From Hormoscilla sp. GUM202 (GTDB lineage Bacteria > Cyanobacteriota > Cyanobacteriia > Cyanobacteriales > Desertifilaceae), in NCBI GenBank assembly GCA_005518205.2, contig RFFC02000040.1, forward strand, positions 1 through 61,626: 61,626 nt of DNA. The letters are read 5' to 3'. Position numbers and translations under genes: made by a program. This document shows positions 38,338-48,254 of the stretch, one piece after another. The number at the start of each line of letters is the position of its first letter. Positions within the stretch are counted from its first letter, which is position 1. The notes under the pieces are model-generated. The model ran no database searches, was not told the DNA's origin, and saw only the letters and a program-made list of their open reading frames with translations.

Positions 38338-39123
38338 ATGTCAGATACAACCCAATCTTCAAGGGGACGAATTTGGTTGATTGGCGGGACGACTGAAAGT
38401 GCTCAACTGGCACAGAAACTCTGCCAATCGCAAATTTTCTGTACCGTGACGGTGACTACTACAGCGGCCCGATCGCTCTATCCCCTGTCCCCTTACCTGC
38501 GGGTAGAGGTGGGGCAGATAGATGCTACTCGGATAGGCCACTTCTTGGAGCGAGAGCAAATACTGGGGATTTTGGATGCTACCCATCCTTATGCGGTGGC
38601 AATTTCCCAGATGGCGATCGCCGCCAGCGCCCAATATCACCTCCCCTACCTCCGCTACGAACGTCCGGAGTTGGAAGCGCCCGAGGCGATGGTAGCCCGG
38701 GTAGAAAGCTTCGAGGAACTGCTAGCAGGAGATTACCTGAAAGGAGAAAGAGTGCTGCTGACGGTGGGCTATAAACCTTTACCACTGTTCGGTTCCTGGC
38801 ATGAAAAGGCTACTCTCTTTGCCCGCATCCTTCCCTCAGTCACATCCCTAGAAACGGCATTAGGGACTGGCTTTACCTCCGATCGCATTATTACCATCCG
38901 TCCTCCGGTCCCCGCTAATCTAGAAAGGGAACTCTGGCGTCATTGGCAAATTTCCCTAGTTGTTACTAAAGCTTCTGGTAAAGCGGGAGGAGAAGATATT
39001 AAACACACTGTAGCAGCTGAGTTGGGTATTCCTTTAATTGCGATCGCCCGCCCCCCTGTTAACTATCCCCAACAAACCAGCGACTTATCCGTTGCCATAG
39101 CATTTTGCTTGGCTAATTGTTAA
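38338..39123 (+). CDS. cobK: Precorrin-6A reductase
   Basis: 261 residues. The CobK/CbiJ signature is IWLIGGTTESAQLAQKL near the N-terminus, then GILDATHPYAVAISQMA, LRYERPELE, VLLTVGYKPLPLF, ILPS and VVTKASGKAGGEDIKHTVAA. It reduces the corrin ring precursor with NADPH in cobalamin synthesis. It converges with cbiD, another gene of the same pathway, 10 bp away. No cobalamin riboswitch was recognised upstream. Confidence 0.9.
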   Translation: MSDTTQSSRGRIWLIGGTTESAQLAQKLCQSQIFCTVTVTTTAARSLYPLSPYLRVEVGQIDATRIGHFLEREQILGILDATHPYAVAISQMAIAASAQYHLPYLRYERPELEAPEAMVARVESFEELLAGDYLKGERVLLTVGYKPLPLFGSWHEKATLFARILPSVTSLETALGTGFTSDRIITIRPPVPANLERELWRHWQISLVVTKASGKAGGEDIKHTVAAELGIPLIAIARPPVNYPQQTSDLSVAIAFCLANC

Positions 39124-39133
39124 TTGCTAATTT

Positions 39134-40219
39134 TTAGCATTTCTCGTTACGCAGTACGCGCAGCGTTGCAGCAGGATCTTGAGTAATTATCTTGCCCTGG
39201 CGATCGAACAAAATCGTGCCCACCTTGAGAGACACATCTGCATATTTTTGTACGTAATCCTGGGATTTTTGACTAATTTTTTCTGCCAGGTATCCGAACA
39301 CAGTTTCAGCAAGTCCCAGCATGAGAAGTTCCCGATAAGCAGCATCAGCAGTTTTAGCATTTAACACCCCTTGCACTGCTAGCATACTGCCCCCCATTTG
39401 GACTACAGCAGCGCTGATAATTTCTAATTTAGCATCAGCTAGATGACTGGAAGTATTAAAAATGCCTCCAGCTAGTTTAATTAACTTACCCTGATATCCA
39501 ATCAAAAGTACAGATTTAGCACCGCGCCACCCAGCTTCTACTAATAAACTACCTATCCAGTTTCCGGTTTGCACGACAGTTGTTTCCGGTATTGCTAACC
39601 GCCGGGCAACTTGCAGACCATTGCTACCCAGACAAAATACTAAATGGGACTCTTCTTTAACTTTCTGCTGCAAGTCTTGGCGAAAGGTTTCTAGATGGTC
39701 GGCAGCAGAAAGCGGTTGCGAAATGCCGCTGGTTCCTAATAAACTTAATCCTTCTATGATACCAAAAGCTTCATTAGAGGTACGTTGAGCTAGCTGACGA
39801 CCCTCCGGCAGGATAATACAAACAGTTGCGGTTCGATCTGGGGGAATGAGGGGCAATAAATTAGTCTGAAACAGCAAGCGGGCATAGCTATAAATGGCCG
39901 GTTCTCCAGTGGTGGTTTTCCCCAAGCCTTCCCCCGCTTCTAAGACCAAACTTTCCCCGCCCCGGGAGGACAATTTTACCCAGGCCCAGATCTGAGTATT
40001 GCGGGTCAAGTCTAAATTATCTCCCGGGTCGCTGATGGCGATCGCCAATGCGGAACTAGCATCCAAACTTGCCACTTGGTGGATAGGAATATCTGCTGTT
40101 CCCGGCAGCAAGTCCAGGGATATTGCCTGTTTAGCGTCTGTGGGTTCTATCAAATGAACCAGGGCCGCCTTAGCAGCAGCAACAGCGAATACTGGTAACG
40201 TGTAGCCTGTGCGAGCCAT
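39134..40219 (-). CDS. cbiD: Cobalt-precorrin-5B C1-methyltransferase
   Basis: 361 residues. The N-terminus MARTGYTLPVFAVAAAKAAL matches the CbiD RTGYTTGxCAAAAAKAA motif, although GxCA is replaced by PVFA. AGEGLGKTTTGEPAIYSYAR, LSLLGTSGISQPLSAADHLE, LVFCLGSNGLQVARR and VLLIGYQGKLIKLAGGIFNT are typical. It methylates C1 of the corrin ring in anaerobic-type B12 synthesis. It faces cobK tail to tail. Confidence 0.88.
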   Translation of the reverse strand: MARTGYTLPVFAVAAAKAALVHLIEPTDAKQAISLDLLPGTADIPIHQVASLDASSALAIAISDPGDNLDLTRNTQIWAWVKLSSRGGESLVLEAGEGLGKTTTGEPAIYSYARLLFQTNLLPLIPPDRTATVCIILPEGRQLAQRTSNEAFGIIEGLSLLGTSGISQPLSAADHLETFRQDLQQKVKEESHLVFCLGSNGLQVARRLAIPETTVVQTGNWIGSLLVEAGWRGAKSVLLIGYQGKLIKLAGGIFNTSSHLADAKLEIISAAVVQMGGSMLAVQGVLNAKTADAAYRELLMLGLAETVFGYLAEKISQKSQDYVQKYADVSLKVGTILFDRQGKIITQDPAATLRVLRNEKC

Positions 40220-40946
40220 TTATAAATCCTAGGACGATGCCTGAGGGGTTTTTGCCATGCATCCCGATTTTTCCGGAACGGTAGGCATCGTAGGGCAACA
40301 TGAGCTTTCCCTTGTCAGAATAGAGGACGGGGTAATTTTTGTTATAACTCATATCTTGGACAAGAGGCGGAGCCTCTAAAATATCGTGCCAGTCTGAGAC
40401 TCCGCAGGGTAATATACTGCGGGACAAATAGCTAAAGGTAGTGGTCAAGATGTAGTGATTTAACTACGGTCCTGTGTTTCCCCCCACGTTCCCACGGCGC
40501 AGCCTGGGAACGTGCTCCTAAGTGGAGATAGTTCAACTTCACTTGCAGCTTGAAAAATTAATGCTCTGACTGCGTAGTGAGCAATAAGCCAACCATAAGT
40601 AACACAGGTTATTGTCATTATTAAGTGAATATGTTTAATTTTAACAGATTTTTATTATACCCCCTCGTTCCCACGGCTCCGCCTGAGAATGTGCTTAACC
40701 GAGAAGTATTGCGAGATGTCCCGCCACTGAGGTTTGTCACTACAAACCTCAGAAAAATCGGAGTGCCTGGGACCTGCTGGTCATTAATTAACGCCTAGCT
40801 ACACTAGCGCGATCGGTTGCCTGGCATCCGCGTTCAAAGGCCACGCGCTCGTGCAGCTCGTATTCTTCAATGGCGCCTGTCCTACTAAACACTGGTCATA
40901 TCTGGTTCATAACAATTAATAATTAATCATGAACCATGACCAATGA
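40220..40946. other. Gene-free repeat region between cbiD and pheT
   Basis: It contains the ATGCCTGAGGGGTTTTTGC palindrome with a TTTTTCCGGAACGGTAGGC arm (40235-40290), two copies of the GTTCCCACGG family (~40485 and ~40668), the shortened CTGAGGTTTGT hairpin (40727-40752) and an AATTAATAATTAATCATGAA AT-rich stretch. No gene is supported, and no riboswitch is visible upstream of cbiD. Confidence 0.6.
40727..40752. repeat. Shortened hairpin of the CTGAGGTTTGT family
   Basis: CTGAGGTTTGT and ACTACAAACCTCAG remain, but the inner GAGGAC parts of the arms are deleted compared with 9529-9572. The AGAAAAATCGG flank is kept. Confidence 0.7.
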
Positions 40947-43526
40947 CTAACTTCTGAGGCTGACGCGGAATTTGGAGACTAGGGCATCTCGGACATTTTG
41001 ATGGACCTGTTCCACCTCAGACTCGGTGAGAGTGCGATCGCCCGCCCGATAGATCAACCGAAACGCCAAACTCCGCTGTCCCGCTGGTACATTGTCACCG
41101 CGATATTCATCAAACAACTCCGCCGACGCCAGTAAACTGCCGCCAGCTTTACTTATCTCCCTGGAGATATCTGCCACCGATACCTCTAGTGGGACGAACA
41201 AAGCAATATCGCGATCGCTTGCGGGGTAGGTGGAATAGCTGGAAAACATCGGTGTGATATGAGAATCACCAGAAAGGTAATCTACCATGAGGTCGAAATC
41301 CAACTCAAAGCCGTAGACTGCATCGGGTAACTCCAGCAGGAAGCGCAGTTGGGGATGCAGTTGGCCAAACACGCCCAGGCGTTCGCCTTGTAACCATAAT
41401 GAAGCAGTACGTCCCGGGTGCAGGCGATCGTCAGACCGGTCCGGTTGATACTCTACCGGACAACCCAACCTTTCAAATACAGTTTCCAAGACCCCCTTGG
41501 CCTCGTACCAAGTCATCGGTTGTTCCCGTCCGCCCCTGGGCCACTTGCCAACAGTCCGATCGCCCCCCATAATACCCGCGATCGACTCAGCTTCCATTAA
41601 CCCATCTTCCGATTTTTCGGGCCGTCCGCGGACCGATCGCCAGAATATCCGACCAATTTCAAAGCCATTGAGCAGGCCATTTCCCTGTTCCAGGTTATAC
41701 TGGCAGCTTTTAATCAGACCTGACAGCAGTTCTGTCCGCAGGCTGGAGTATTCTGTAAATAGGGGATTGGCAATATTTACCTGGCGATCGTCGGACGACA
41801 GATTCGCCGAGTAAGAGTAATGCATTAACTCTGTCAGACCAGCAGCCCGAAAAGCGGCACGAGACCGCCTGATGACCATTTCTTCAATAGGAAGAAAACC
41901 CAGTTCCACCTGAGTCGGCAAAGTAGAACAGAAGTTATCGTAGCCGTAGACCCGAGCTATTTCCTCAATCAAATCAATTTCCCGTTCCAAGTCCCGGTAA
42001 CGATAGGGTGGCACCGTCACCGTCCAGACTCCCTCCGTGTTTGGAGTCAGCTGACATCCCAGCACCTGCAGGATCCGCTCGATTTCCCCTGGCGGAATTT
42101 CCCCGATTGTTTCTTCATCAAGTTCTACACCTCCTAAAACCTGGTATACTCTCGACTGGCGCAACTCAATTTTCCGAGACCAGGCTGATTTTTCCGGGCG
42201 GCTGTCAGCCATTGCTTGGGCTACCAGTTTTGCCGATGCCAACTCTGTCAACAACTGCACCGCACGGCTACAAGCTACTTCCAACTCCGCCTGGTTCACC
42301 CCTCGCTCATATCGGGCCGATGCTTCCGTCCGTAACCCTTGAGTCCGGGCCGAAGAACGGATCGCCGCTGGGTCAAACAGCGCTGCTTCTAATACTATCG
42401 ACCTAGTTTCGGAATCGACCTCTGTTTCGGAACCACCCATTATCCCAGCCAGGGCAACCGGCTTGTCATTAGCAGTAATCAGTAGATTTTGCGCTTGCAG
42501 GGTCCGCTTTTCGGAATCTAAGGTTTGCAGCGCTGTGTCCTTATGAGCATAACGAACCCCAATTGTCAAGTAATCTCCCCCCGCTACTGCTTGCAGGCGG
42601 TCGAGATCGAAGGCATGGAGAGGCTGACCCCATTCCAACATAATGTAATTGGTGACATCCACCACATTGTTAATCGGTCGCACCCCGGCGTTCAGCAGGC
42701 GCTGCTGCAACCACCTAGGCGCTGGGCCAATTTTAATCCCGGAGAGCACCGTTCCTATGTAGGCCAGGCATGGGTGGGTTTGGGATATTTCGATCTGTAA
42801 ACTAGATATCTCCTTTGGGATAGAAATATCTGCAGTCGTGTCGTCTGGAGTAGTGCGAATAGCGGAGGGTTCCCGGAGCGTGCTCTCCAGAGACATCGCA
42901 GCCGGTAACTTCAAGGTGCCTCCGGTCAGGGCGGCTACTTCCCGGGCCACGCCTACCATACTCAGGGCATCAGCCCGGTTTGCGGTTGAAGTCAGGTCTA
43001 GAACTACATCATCCAAGCCCAGCAGCGGTCGCGCATCACTACCCACCTGAAGATGAGGGCGATCGAAAATATGAATTCCAGCTGATTTCTTCTCCAACCC
43101 CAGTTCCGCCAAGGAGCAAATCATCCCCTCTGAAGCCACGCCACGCAGTTTAGCGCGTTTAATCTTCAAATCTATTTTCGGCAGATAGGTGCCCACAGTT
43201 GCCACTGGTACATAGATATCTGCCTTGGCATTAGCGGCTCCACAGACGATCTGCAACGGTTGGGCCGCTCGTGTCCGAGAGCGCCCACCCACAGGGTGGG
43301 CGTCTCTGGACACGAGCCCTATGTCCACCTGACAGACCTGTAGCTTGTCAGCGTTGGGGTGTCGAATGGCGTCAATTATCTTTCCTACCACCACCCCATC
43401 AGCCCAACTGCGGCGATCTTCGATCTCTTCGACCTCAAACCCTGCCATTGTCAGGGTTTCGGCCAAGGATTCTGGCTCGCGCGTCAGTTCTACCAGTTCT
43501 CCCAGCCAGTTCAGTGATATCCGCAT
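40947..43526 (-). CDS. pheT: Phenylalanine-tRNA ligase beta subunit with three in-frame repeat inserts
   Basis: 859 residues, longer than the usual ~800-815. Domains in order: an EMAP-like tRNA-binding domain (residues ~40-165), B3/B4, B5 ([31 protein letters not shown]), a catalytic-like core and the C-terminal anticodon-binding FDX-ACB domain ([20 protein letters not shown] to the end). It pairs with PheS to charge tRNA-Phe. Three palindromic repeats are translated in frame: [15 protein letters not shown] at 43268-43316 (between VDIG and [11 protein letters not shown]), LREPSAIR at ~42861-42880, and [11 protein letters not shown] at 41609-41639. The extra residues account for the added length. 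Confidence 0.9.
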   Translation of the reverse strand: MRISLNWLGELVELTREPESLAETLTMAGFEVEEIEDRRSWADGVVVGKIIDAIRHPNADKLQVCQVDIGLVSRDAHPVGGRSRTRAAQPLQIVCGAANAKADIYVPVATVGTYLPKIDLKIKRAKLRGVASEGMICSLAELGLEKKSAGIHIFDRPHLQVGSDARPLLGLDDVVLDLTSTANRADALSMVGVAREVAALTGGTLKLPAAMSLESTLREPSAIRTTPDDTTADISIPKEISSLQIEISQTHPCLAYIGTVLSGIKIGPAPRWLQQRLLNAGVRPINNVVDVTNYIMLEWGQPLHAFDLDRLQAVAGGDYLTIGVRYAHKDTALQTLDSEKRTLQAQNLLITANDKPVALAGIMGGSETEVDSETRSIVLEAALFDPAAIRSSARTQGLRTEASARYERGVNQAELEVACSRAVQLLTELASAKLVAQAMADSRPEKSAWSRKIELRQSRVYQVLGGVELDEETIGEIPPGEIERILQVLGCQLTPNTEGVWTVTVPPYRYRDLEREIDLIEEIARVYGYDNFCSTLPTQVELGFLPIEEMVIRRSRAAFRAAGLTELMHYSYSANLSSDDRQVNIANPLFTEYSSLRTELLSGLIKSCQYNLEQGNGLLNGFEIGRIFWRSVRGRPEKSEDGLMEAESIAGIMGGDRTVGKWPRGGREQPMTWYEAKGVLETVFERLGCPVEYQPDRSDDRLHPGRTASLWLQGERLGVFGQLHPQLRFLLELPDAVYGFELDFDLMVDYLSGDSHITPMFSSYSTYPASDRDIALFVPLEVSVADISREISKAGGSLLASAELFDEYRGDNVPAGQRSLAFRLIYRAGDRTLTESEVEQVHQNVRDALVSKFRVSLRS

Positions 43527-43604
43527 GTTTTTGCCTCTGTCAGTTGTCAGTTGTCAGTATTTTAATGGGCGTTGCGCAAGGTCAGGATGATTTCATACCA
43601 TGCC

Positions 43605-43780
43605 GATCGCGCTCCTGCCGAACCTTTGTTTTTTCGCGGTCCCTATTCGAACTGAGGGTCATGCTCCGGGATGCGCTCCTTTTGCGCTCCTGCCGAACCT
43701 TTGTTTTTTCGCGGTCCCTATTCGAACTGAGGGTCATGCTCCGGGATGCGCTGCTGAGGCGCGCATGCTCCGGGATGCGC
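43605..43780 (+). repeat. Tandem duplication with CTCCGGGATGCGC palindromes
   Basis: A ~76-bp unit (GCGCTCCTGCCGAACCTTTG through TTCGAACTGAGGGTCATGC) is repeated twice, then a CATGCTCCGGGATGCGC motif occurs again. The short frames across it on both strands follow the repeat and are not genes. Confidence 0.75.
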
Positions 43781-44008
43781 CGTGAAGCGGGAAGGAAAGG
43801 CGTAATGACTGGCAGCCTAAACTGGTCATCGCTAAGCAAGTAGCTATGATGAGCATAACGCTCCGATTTGCAACGTCGTTACATGAAACCAGCAGAATAA
43901 GGCTAAACACGCTGGCCCAAAAGGGAAAGGATACAGGTCATTGGCGGATTTTGGACCGACCAATAAGCACTGACAACAAACCCGGCGTATGGAATCCATC
44001 TAAGGTTA

Positions 44009-45187
44009 AGTAGTCAGACAAAATTAATTACATATTTTTCTCCAAAATTTTTTATGATTGTTTCAACGGAATCAACTAAGTTTTTCCAGCAAGAATAAGC
44101 ATCGATTTCAATCCATTCGTATTTAATAAACCGCCACAAGATTTCAATCAAATTCAAATGAGGTGAATAAGTGGGGAGATGGAATATAGTAATATTGCGT
44201 TCTTTCCATTCTTCAATCTTATCTTGAATAGCATCACTAGTATGGACAGATGCTTGGTCTACTACAATTACTGTTTGCTTTTCCATTCTCGTGGGAAAAA
44301 ATGCATCGATACAAGCTATGACTACATCTGAATTAATATTTTGAGTAGATACATACGCTTCTAAATGATTGTGGCGATTCATTATTCCTAATACATTTAA
44401 TCTGCGGCTACTCCGACTAGGTACTTCTATATATTCCCCAATATTTTGCCATCCATAAGGGACACAAGGGATTAAATAAAACCCACTTTCATCTAAATAA
44501 TACAAATTAATTTCCCCCAAATTGTCTAACAGTTTCAGTTGTTCAAGTTGTGCTTTTTTTTCCTCATACTCTTGAGCTGGGGGGCTGACAGCTACCCCTT
44601 TACGCATCCGATGCCAACTCATATTCATTGTTTTCAATATTCTCTGAACAGTTTTAACACTTGTTTCAATTCCCCATTCTTCTTTGATTTTAGCCACCAC
44701 TTTTTTTAATTGCCTCGGTTCTTCTTCAGTCCAGGCTTTAATTTTTTCTTTTTGTTCGAGACTAAAGGTTTGCTTACGACCTCTTCCAGACTTATTATAT
44801 AGTCCGACCATTCCCTCGGAATCCCAATTTTTAATCCAATTGTAGATAGTTCTATAACTAACATCAAAGATTTCCATAAGTTCTTTAACTTTTTTATGTT
44901 CTCGATCTCGCAAAAGTAAACAATGTGCTCTTTGACGAACTTGATGATGGCGACTTTGATGATAAATTCGTAAGAGCAATTTTGCAGAAAGCTCATTTAT
45001 TTCGCGCATTAAAATCCTTCTTAATTTCTCCTAATTTATCGTCATATTATGTCAAATATATCTGGCCGGGGATGAGCATGAAAACCGACTCCCCGTTAGT
45101 TTGACAAAAATCTGCTACATGTACGAGTAGCTATATCTAGTATAACAAGTTTTCTCGATTTTGTGCAATTAATTTTGTCCAACTACT
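44009..45187 (-). mobile_element. Complete IS630-family insertion sequence
   Basis: 1,179 bp with imperfect terminal inverted repeats (AGTAGTCAGACAAAATTAAT and ATTAATTTTGTCCAACTACT). TA lies on both sides (44007-44008 and 45188-45189), the standard target duplication of IS630/Tc1 elements. The intron sequence at 22664-25087 gives the empty site (GGTTACGACC), confirming the boundaries. It holds one intact transposase gene. Confidence 0.9.
44014..45009 (-). CDS. IS630-family transposase
   Basis: 331 residues, uninterrupted. The N-terminal HTH region (HQVRQRAHCLLLRDREHKKV, FDVSYRTIYNWIKNWDSEGM) binds the terminal repeats. The DDE triad is in YYLDESGF, VIVVDQASVHTS and TYSPHLNLIEILWRFIKYEW (final Glu in NLIE). 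It should catalyse cut-and-paste transposition into TA. It starts 178 bp inside one end of the element and its stop nearly reaches the other. It is probably active and may move the MITE at 30080-30179. Confidence 0.9.
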   Translation of the reverse strand: MREINELSAKLLLRIYHQSRHHQVRQRAHCLLLRDREHKKVKELMEIFDVSYRTIYNWIKNWDSEGMVGLYNKSGRGRKQTFSLEQKEKIKAWTEEEPRQLKKVVAKIKEEWGIETSVKTVQRILKTMNMSWHRMRKGVAVSPPAQEYEEKKAQLEQLKLLDNLGEINLYYLDESGFYLIPCVPYGWQNIGEYIEVPSRSSRRLNVLGIMNRHNHLEAYVSTQNINSDVVIACIDAFFPTRMEKQTVIVVDQASVHTSDAIQDKIEEWKERNITIFHLPTYSPHLNLIEILWRFIKYEWIEIDAYSCWKNLVDSVETIIKNFGEKYVINFV

Positions 45188-45258
45188 TACGACCAATCAT
45201 CTGTAGGAACGAAGTAAACCGGTTGCATTACTCTCCATCAGAAATCGGCAGAAGTAGT

Positions 45259-45507
45259 TCAGATTGAGTACAATACAAGTGCTTCCCTTTCGGGTATCTG
45301 AGGTGGTCGATCTCGGACGATATAGTCAATAATTTGGCAAGGAGCGTGTATATTAACAAAAAAAAGTAAATTTAACAACTCCTTAGCATCATTTTTACCA
45401 TGTGCTGACTCTTCGCTATAGTCTAGTATCTCTTTAAACTTCCGCGATTGCAAAGAGCGTAAATCTAGGGTGGCAATATACTGGCGATGTTGAAGCGAGT
45501 GATGCAT
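45259..45507 (-). CDS. Hypothetical protein or fragment
   Basis: 82 residues (MHHSLQHRQYIATLDLRSLQ, SRKFKEILDYSEESAHGK, FVNIHAPCQIIDYIVRDRPP). Composition looks natural and charged, but I recognise no family. It lies divergently against the start of the kinase pseudogene and just after the intron/IS630 relic, so it may be a remnant. Confidence 0.3.
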   Translation of the reverse strand: MHHSLQHRQYIATLDLRSLQSRKFKEILDYSEESAHGKNDAKELLNLLFFVNIHAPCQIIDYIVRDRPPQIPEREALVLYSI

Positions 45508-46771
45508 GAGCTACTGCGTAAATCCTGATTGTCCAATTCTGAGTGAAATATTGCCAGTGATAGATTATATCCACTCCCAGGAGGTGATTCACCGGGATAT
45601 TAAACCAGCTAATATGATTCGCCGTAACCAGGATAATTTGCTGGTTCTGATTGATTTTGGGGCTGTTAAGAACCAGGTAAACCCAACGGTGAGTGCTTCT
45701 TCTGACCAGACAGCCCTGACAGCCTTTGCCATTGGCACCCCAGGCTATGCGCCACCAGAACAGATGGCACTGCGACCTGTCTATGCTAGCGATATCTATG
45801 CGCTCGGAGTTACCTGCGTATATCTGCTGACCGGTAAATCACCTAAATATCTGGACTATGACCCGTCTACGGGTGAAATGCTGTGGCAGCAAAATGTGAG
45901 GGTGAGCGCTCCGGAGCTGGCGTGTTGAAGAAAATGCTGGAGGTTTCTGTCCGTCATCGCTACCAGTCGGCCAGAGAGATCCTCAGGGCTATGGATTTAG
46001 AGCCTTATCTAGATAGTTTAGCCCAGAGTATGCTCGCGAATCGGACTACGTCGTCCCAACGGGGGTCTAATCGCCCAGGTAGCGCTAATTCTGGCAGATT
46101 TAATCCTGGTTCATCAGGGTCTAAGCAATCAGACCGGATGGCGATGCGGATTCGAGGCAGAAACGCTAAGTTAGAAGGAAGTCATTTAGACACTGGGGGA
46201 ATGGGAAGGCGCGGCCCGGACTCCAGCTACCTCCGTAAATTCTGGCGACAGCCAGGATCCTGGCCCCAACAACAAGATCAAAATTTCTACTAGACTGAAG
46301 TCAGAGGATTTGCTAACTTACTATGGTAAGGGCAGACGGGATTTTGCCGACCACGATCTGAGCAACCTGAACCTGCAACAAGCGGATTTTTCTGAAGCGA
46401 TTTTCCGCGAGTCGAAGTTCGTGAAAACTGATTTGCGAGGAGCTAATCTATTTCGGACTGACTTTGGTAAGGCGCGGTTAAAGCAGACTAACCTGCGGGA
46501 TGCTAATTTAAGTCGTGCTTTTTTTAACTATGCCAATTTGGAAGGGGCGGACCTGCGAGGGGCGGATCTGAGCTACGCCTATCTGAGTAATGCTAATCTG
46601 CGGGGCGCTCATCTCTGTGGCGCTCATCTCACTGGTGCTAAAATCTCTGAGCAACAGTTGAAGATGGCCCGGACTAATTGGGCGGTCGTTTCCAGAGATG
46701 CCCACCCATCTCGTTGCCGGGCAGGCGAACGACAGGGTGGGCACTCTCGGAAACGAGCCGGTGCTACCTAA
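45506..46771 (+). pseudogene. Ser/Thr kinase with pentapeptide repeats, decayed
   Basis: The N-lobe is missing. What remains begins at ILPVIDYIHSQEVIHRDIKP (catalytic HRDIKPAN), then LLVLIDFGAVK (DFG), GTPGYAPPEQ and DIYALGVTCVYLLTG. A frameshift near 45905 moves to AGVLKKMLEVSVRHRYQSAR, and a second near 46205 moves to EDLLTYYGKGRRDFADHDLS with ten or more pentapeptide repeats (LRGANLFRTDF, LEGADLRGAD). The architecture matches SpkB-like cyanobacterial kinases. The tail SRDAHPSRCRAGERQGGHSR comes from a palindromic repeat (46690-46760) of the same family as one in pheT. Loss of the N-lobe abuts the intron/IS630 relic. Confidence 0.8.
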
Positions 46772-47089
46772 CGGTAAGCGAGGATTTTGGTAAGTTGTTA
46801 GTTGTAAGTTGTTAGTTGTTAGTATTTGCATTGGAAGTTGTGCCGTAGCGCTCCTGCTTACGCACGATGGAGTTGTTTCGCGAACTCTCCAGACCTGAAA
46901 ATGACATTCCCAGGATCTGCCTGGGAACGAGGCTATAGCAATCCTATTTGATTTGTGAACTAAAAGATGCCCAGAAACCCGGTTTCTTAATTTTCACAAA
47001 GGGAAATTGCTGACAATGAACAATTTCCCTTTAGCTATTAGCGTGATAGGATTAAACTAAGCCAGTACGTCACCGTACCGAACAGTATT
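46772..47089. other. Gene-free gap before psaD
   Basis: It contains short GTTGTTAGTTGTAAGTTG repeats (~46795), a TTCCCAGGATCTGCCTGGGA palindrome (~46909) and an AGAAACCCGGTTTCT palindrome (~46975). The latter also occurs near 33968 and 34013. Confidence 0.6.
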
Positions 47090-47515
47090 CTAGACATCGT
47101 AAGGCTGCTTGCCGCTGAACTTGAGGGTGGCTGGTTCTGGGTTGCTGCCGATATTCCGATCGATCTTGCCGTTATATTCACGCCCTTTGTTCACCTTTTC
47201 GGGGAAGACGCCGTCTGCTGGATGCAGGAATTGGGTTTCACCGTTGGGAAAAACGCGGTAAATCTTGTAGTCGTTGATTTTGAATTTGGGGCGCAGCTGC
47301 CGGTAGGCGAGGGCGAGGCATTGTTCCTTGCGGGCCAGATACAGCAGATTGTCCCCTTCCCGCATGATCGCAGCGCCACCTGTGGGCATCTCGAATACTT
47401 GCTCTTTGGAGCTGTTCCAGGTGATGGCGTACTTTTCTTCAACAAGAGCGCAGGTTAGCAAGCCGCCGGTGCTGCCGCCGAAGATGGGGGGTTGTCCAGT
47501 CAGTGTCTCACTCAT
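47090..47515 (-). CDS. psaD: Photosystem I subunit II
   Basis: 141 residues, unmistakable Psa[81 protein letters not shown] and [20 protein letters not shown]. It is the stromal subunit that docks ferredoxin on photosystem I and anchors PsaC. No signal peptide, as expected. A standalone gene. Immediately upstream on the minus strand is an AT-rich promoter-length region with GTTACAAA and CTTACATT words. Confidence 0.96.
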   Translation of the reverse strand: MSETLTGQPPIFGGSTGGLLTCALVEEKYAITWNSSKEQVFEMPTGGAAIMREGDNLLYLARKEQCLALAYRQLRPKFKINDYKIYRVFPNGETQFLHPADGVFPEKVNKGREYNGKIDRNIGSNPEPATLKFSGKQPYDV

Positions 47516-48254
47516 GAATCTTTAAATGTAAGGGTTTTAGGCATAATATCATTGCGATGACCTTTGGCTAAAGTTTTTGTAACAGTTCTTTAAATTAACG
47601 CGCTTGTGTCCGCCGCCCAGAACTGCTTCGATGTACTCTGCGCGCGCTAGGAGCACTGCGCACGCTCCGGGCCCCCTCCGCTGCACGATTGAGTCTTGCT
47701 TTGACGAGGCTTATTACTCTTTTGGGTCGGAGTGTTGGAGTTGCGAGTGTGTGTGCCCAAAAACTTACACATCTCTCATATTTGGTCAAATTATCAGTAC
47801 GAGCGGGCGATTATCGGTATAAAAACATAAAATTTTTCGGGTGCATCCCACTTTCGCAAGGGCGCTCGTCTTACTTCTGACAATACCTGCTAAGTTCGCC
47901 CGATCGCCTCATAGCAAGGGTTTGGGGACTTCTGCTTGCTCTCCACGAAATTTAACTTATTGAGAAATAGTCACGAGTTTACAAGGTTTACTTCAGTAAA
48001 ATCAGAGCGTCAAAATTTTCTTGCAAAAAGATAACGGGAAAAGTCAGGTCTTACTTGAAAGCGGCGCAGGAAAAGAAGTCCACTTGCTTCAAGTGATGCA
48101 AGTCCACTAAGCTAGAAAAAAGCAGTGGATGCTGCTAACTATAAGCGCATGGCTGGCACGCTCCGGGACCCCTCCGCTACGCAGTGCGCTATCGCTGGCA
48201 TTAGCCCCGAGCTGCTGCTGGCTTGCACCTATCTAGTTGTTAGATTTGTGAGGG
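47516..48254. other. Gene-free region between psaD and the histidine kinase gene
   Basis: It holds two GC-rich repeats (GCACGCTCCGGGCCCCCTCC ~47659 and CACGCTCCGGGACCCCTCCG ~48156) and a solitary GGGTGCATCCCACTTTCGCA end (~47840) like the inverted repeat of the ISKra4-type element. A TTGCTTCAAGTGATGCAAGT near-palindrome lies near 48075. No gene is supported. Confidence 0.55.

Larger units (their letters stand above)
43780..45236 (+). mobile_element. Fragment of a maturase-type group II intron, split by IS630
   Basis: The plus-strand sequence from GTGAAGCGGGAAGGAAAGG, through CTGGCCCAAAAGGGAAAGGA and ACCCGGCGTATGGAATCCAT, then (after the IS) CGACCAATCATCTGTAGGAA and TACTCTCCATCAGAA, follows the 5' third of the intron at 22664-25087. 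It has neither the intron 5' end, the ORF nor domain V, so it is a relic of a second copy of that intron type. The IS630 element sits at a TA inside it. Confidence 0.8.

Noticed and set aside
40220-40946. Cobalamin riboswitch upstream of cbiD, or upstream of cobK at 37814-38337
   Set aside because: No B12-box-like core was seen; both regions are filled by palindromic repeats.
47516-47600. HLR1-type light-response element upstream of psaD
   Set aside because: GTTACAAA and CTTACATT words are present but not with the spacing of the known direct repeat.
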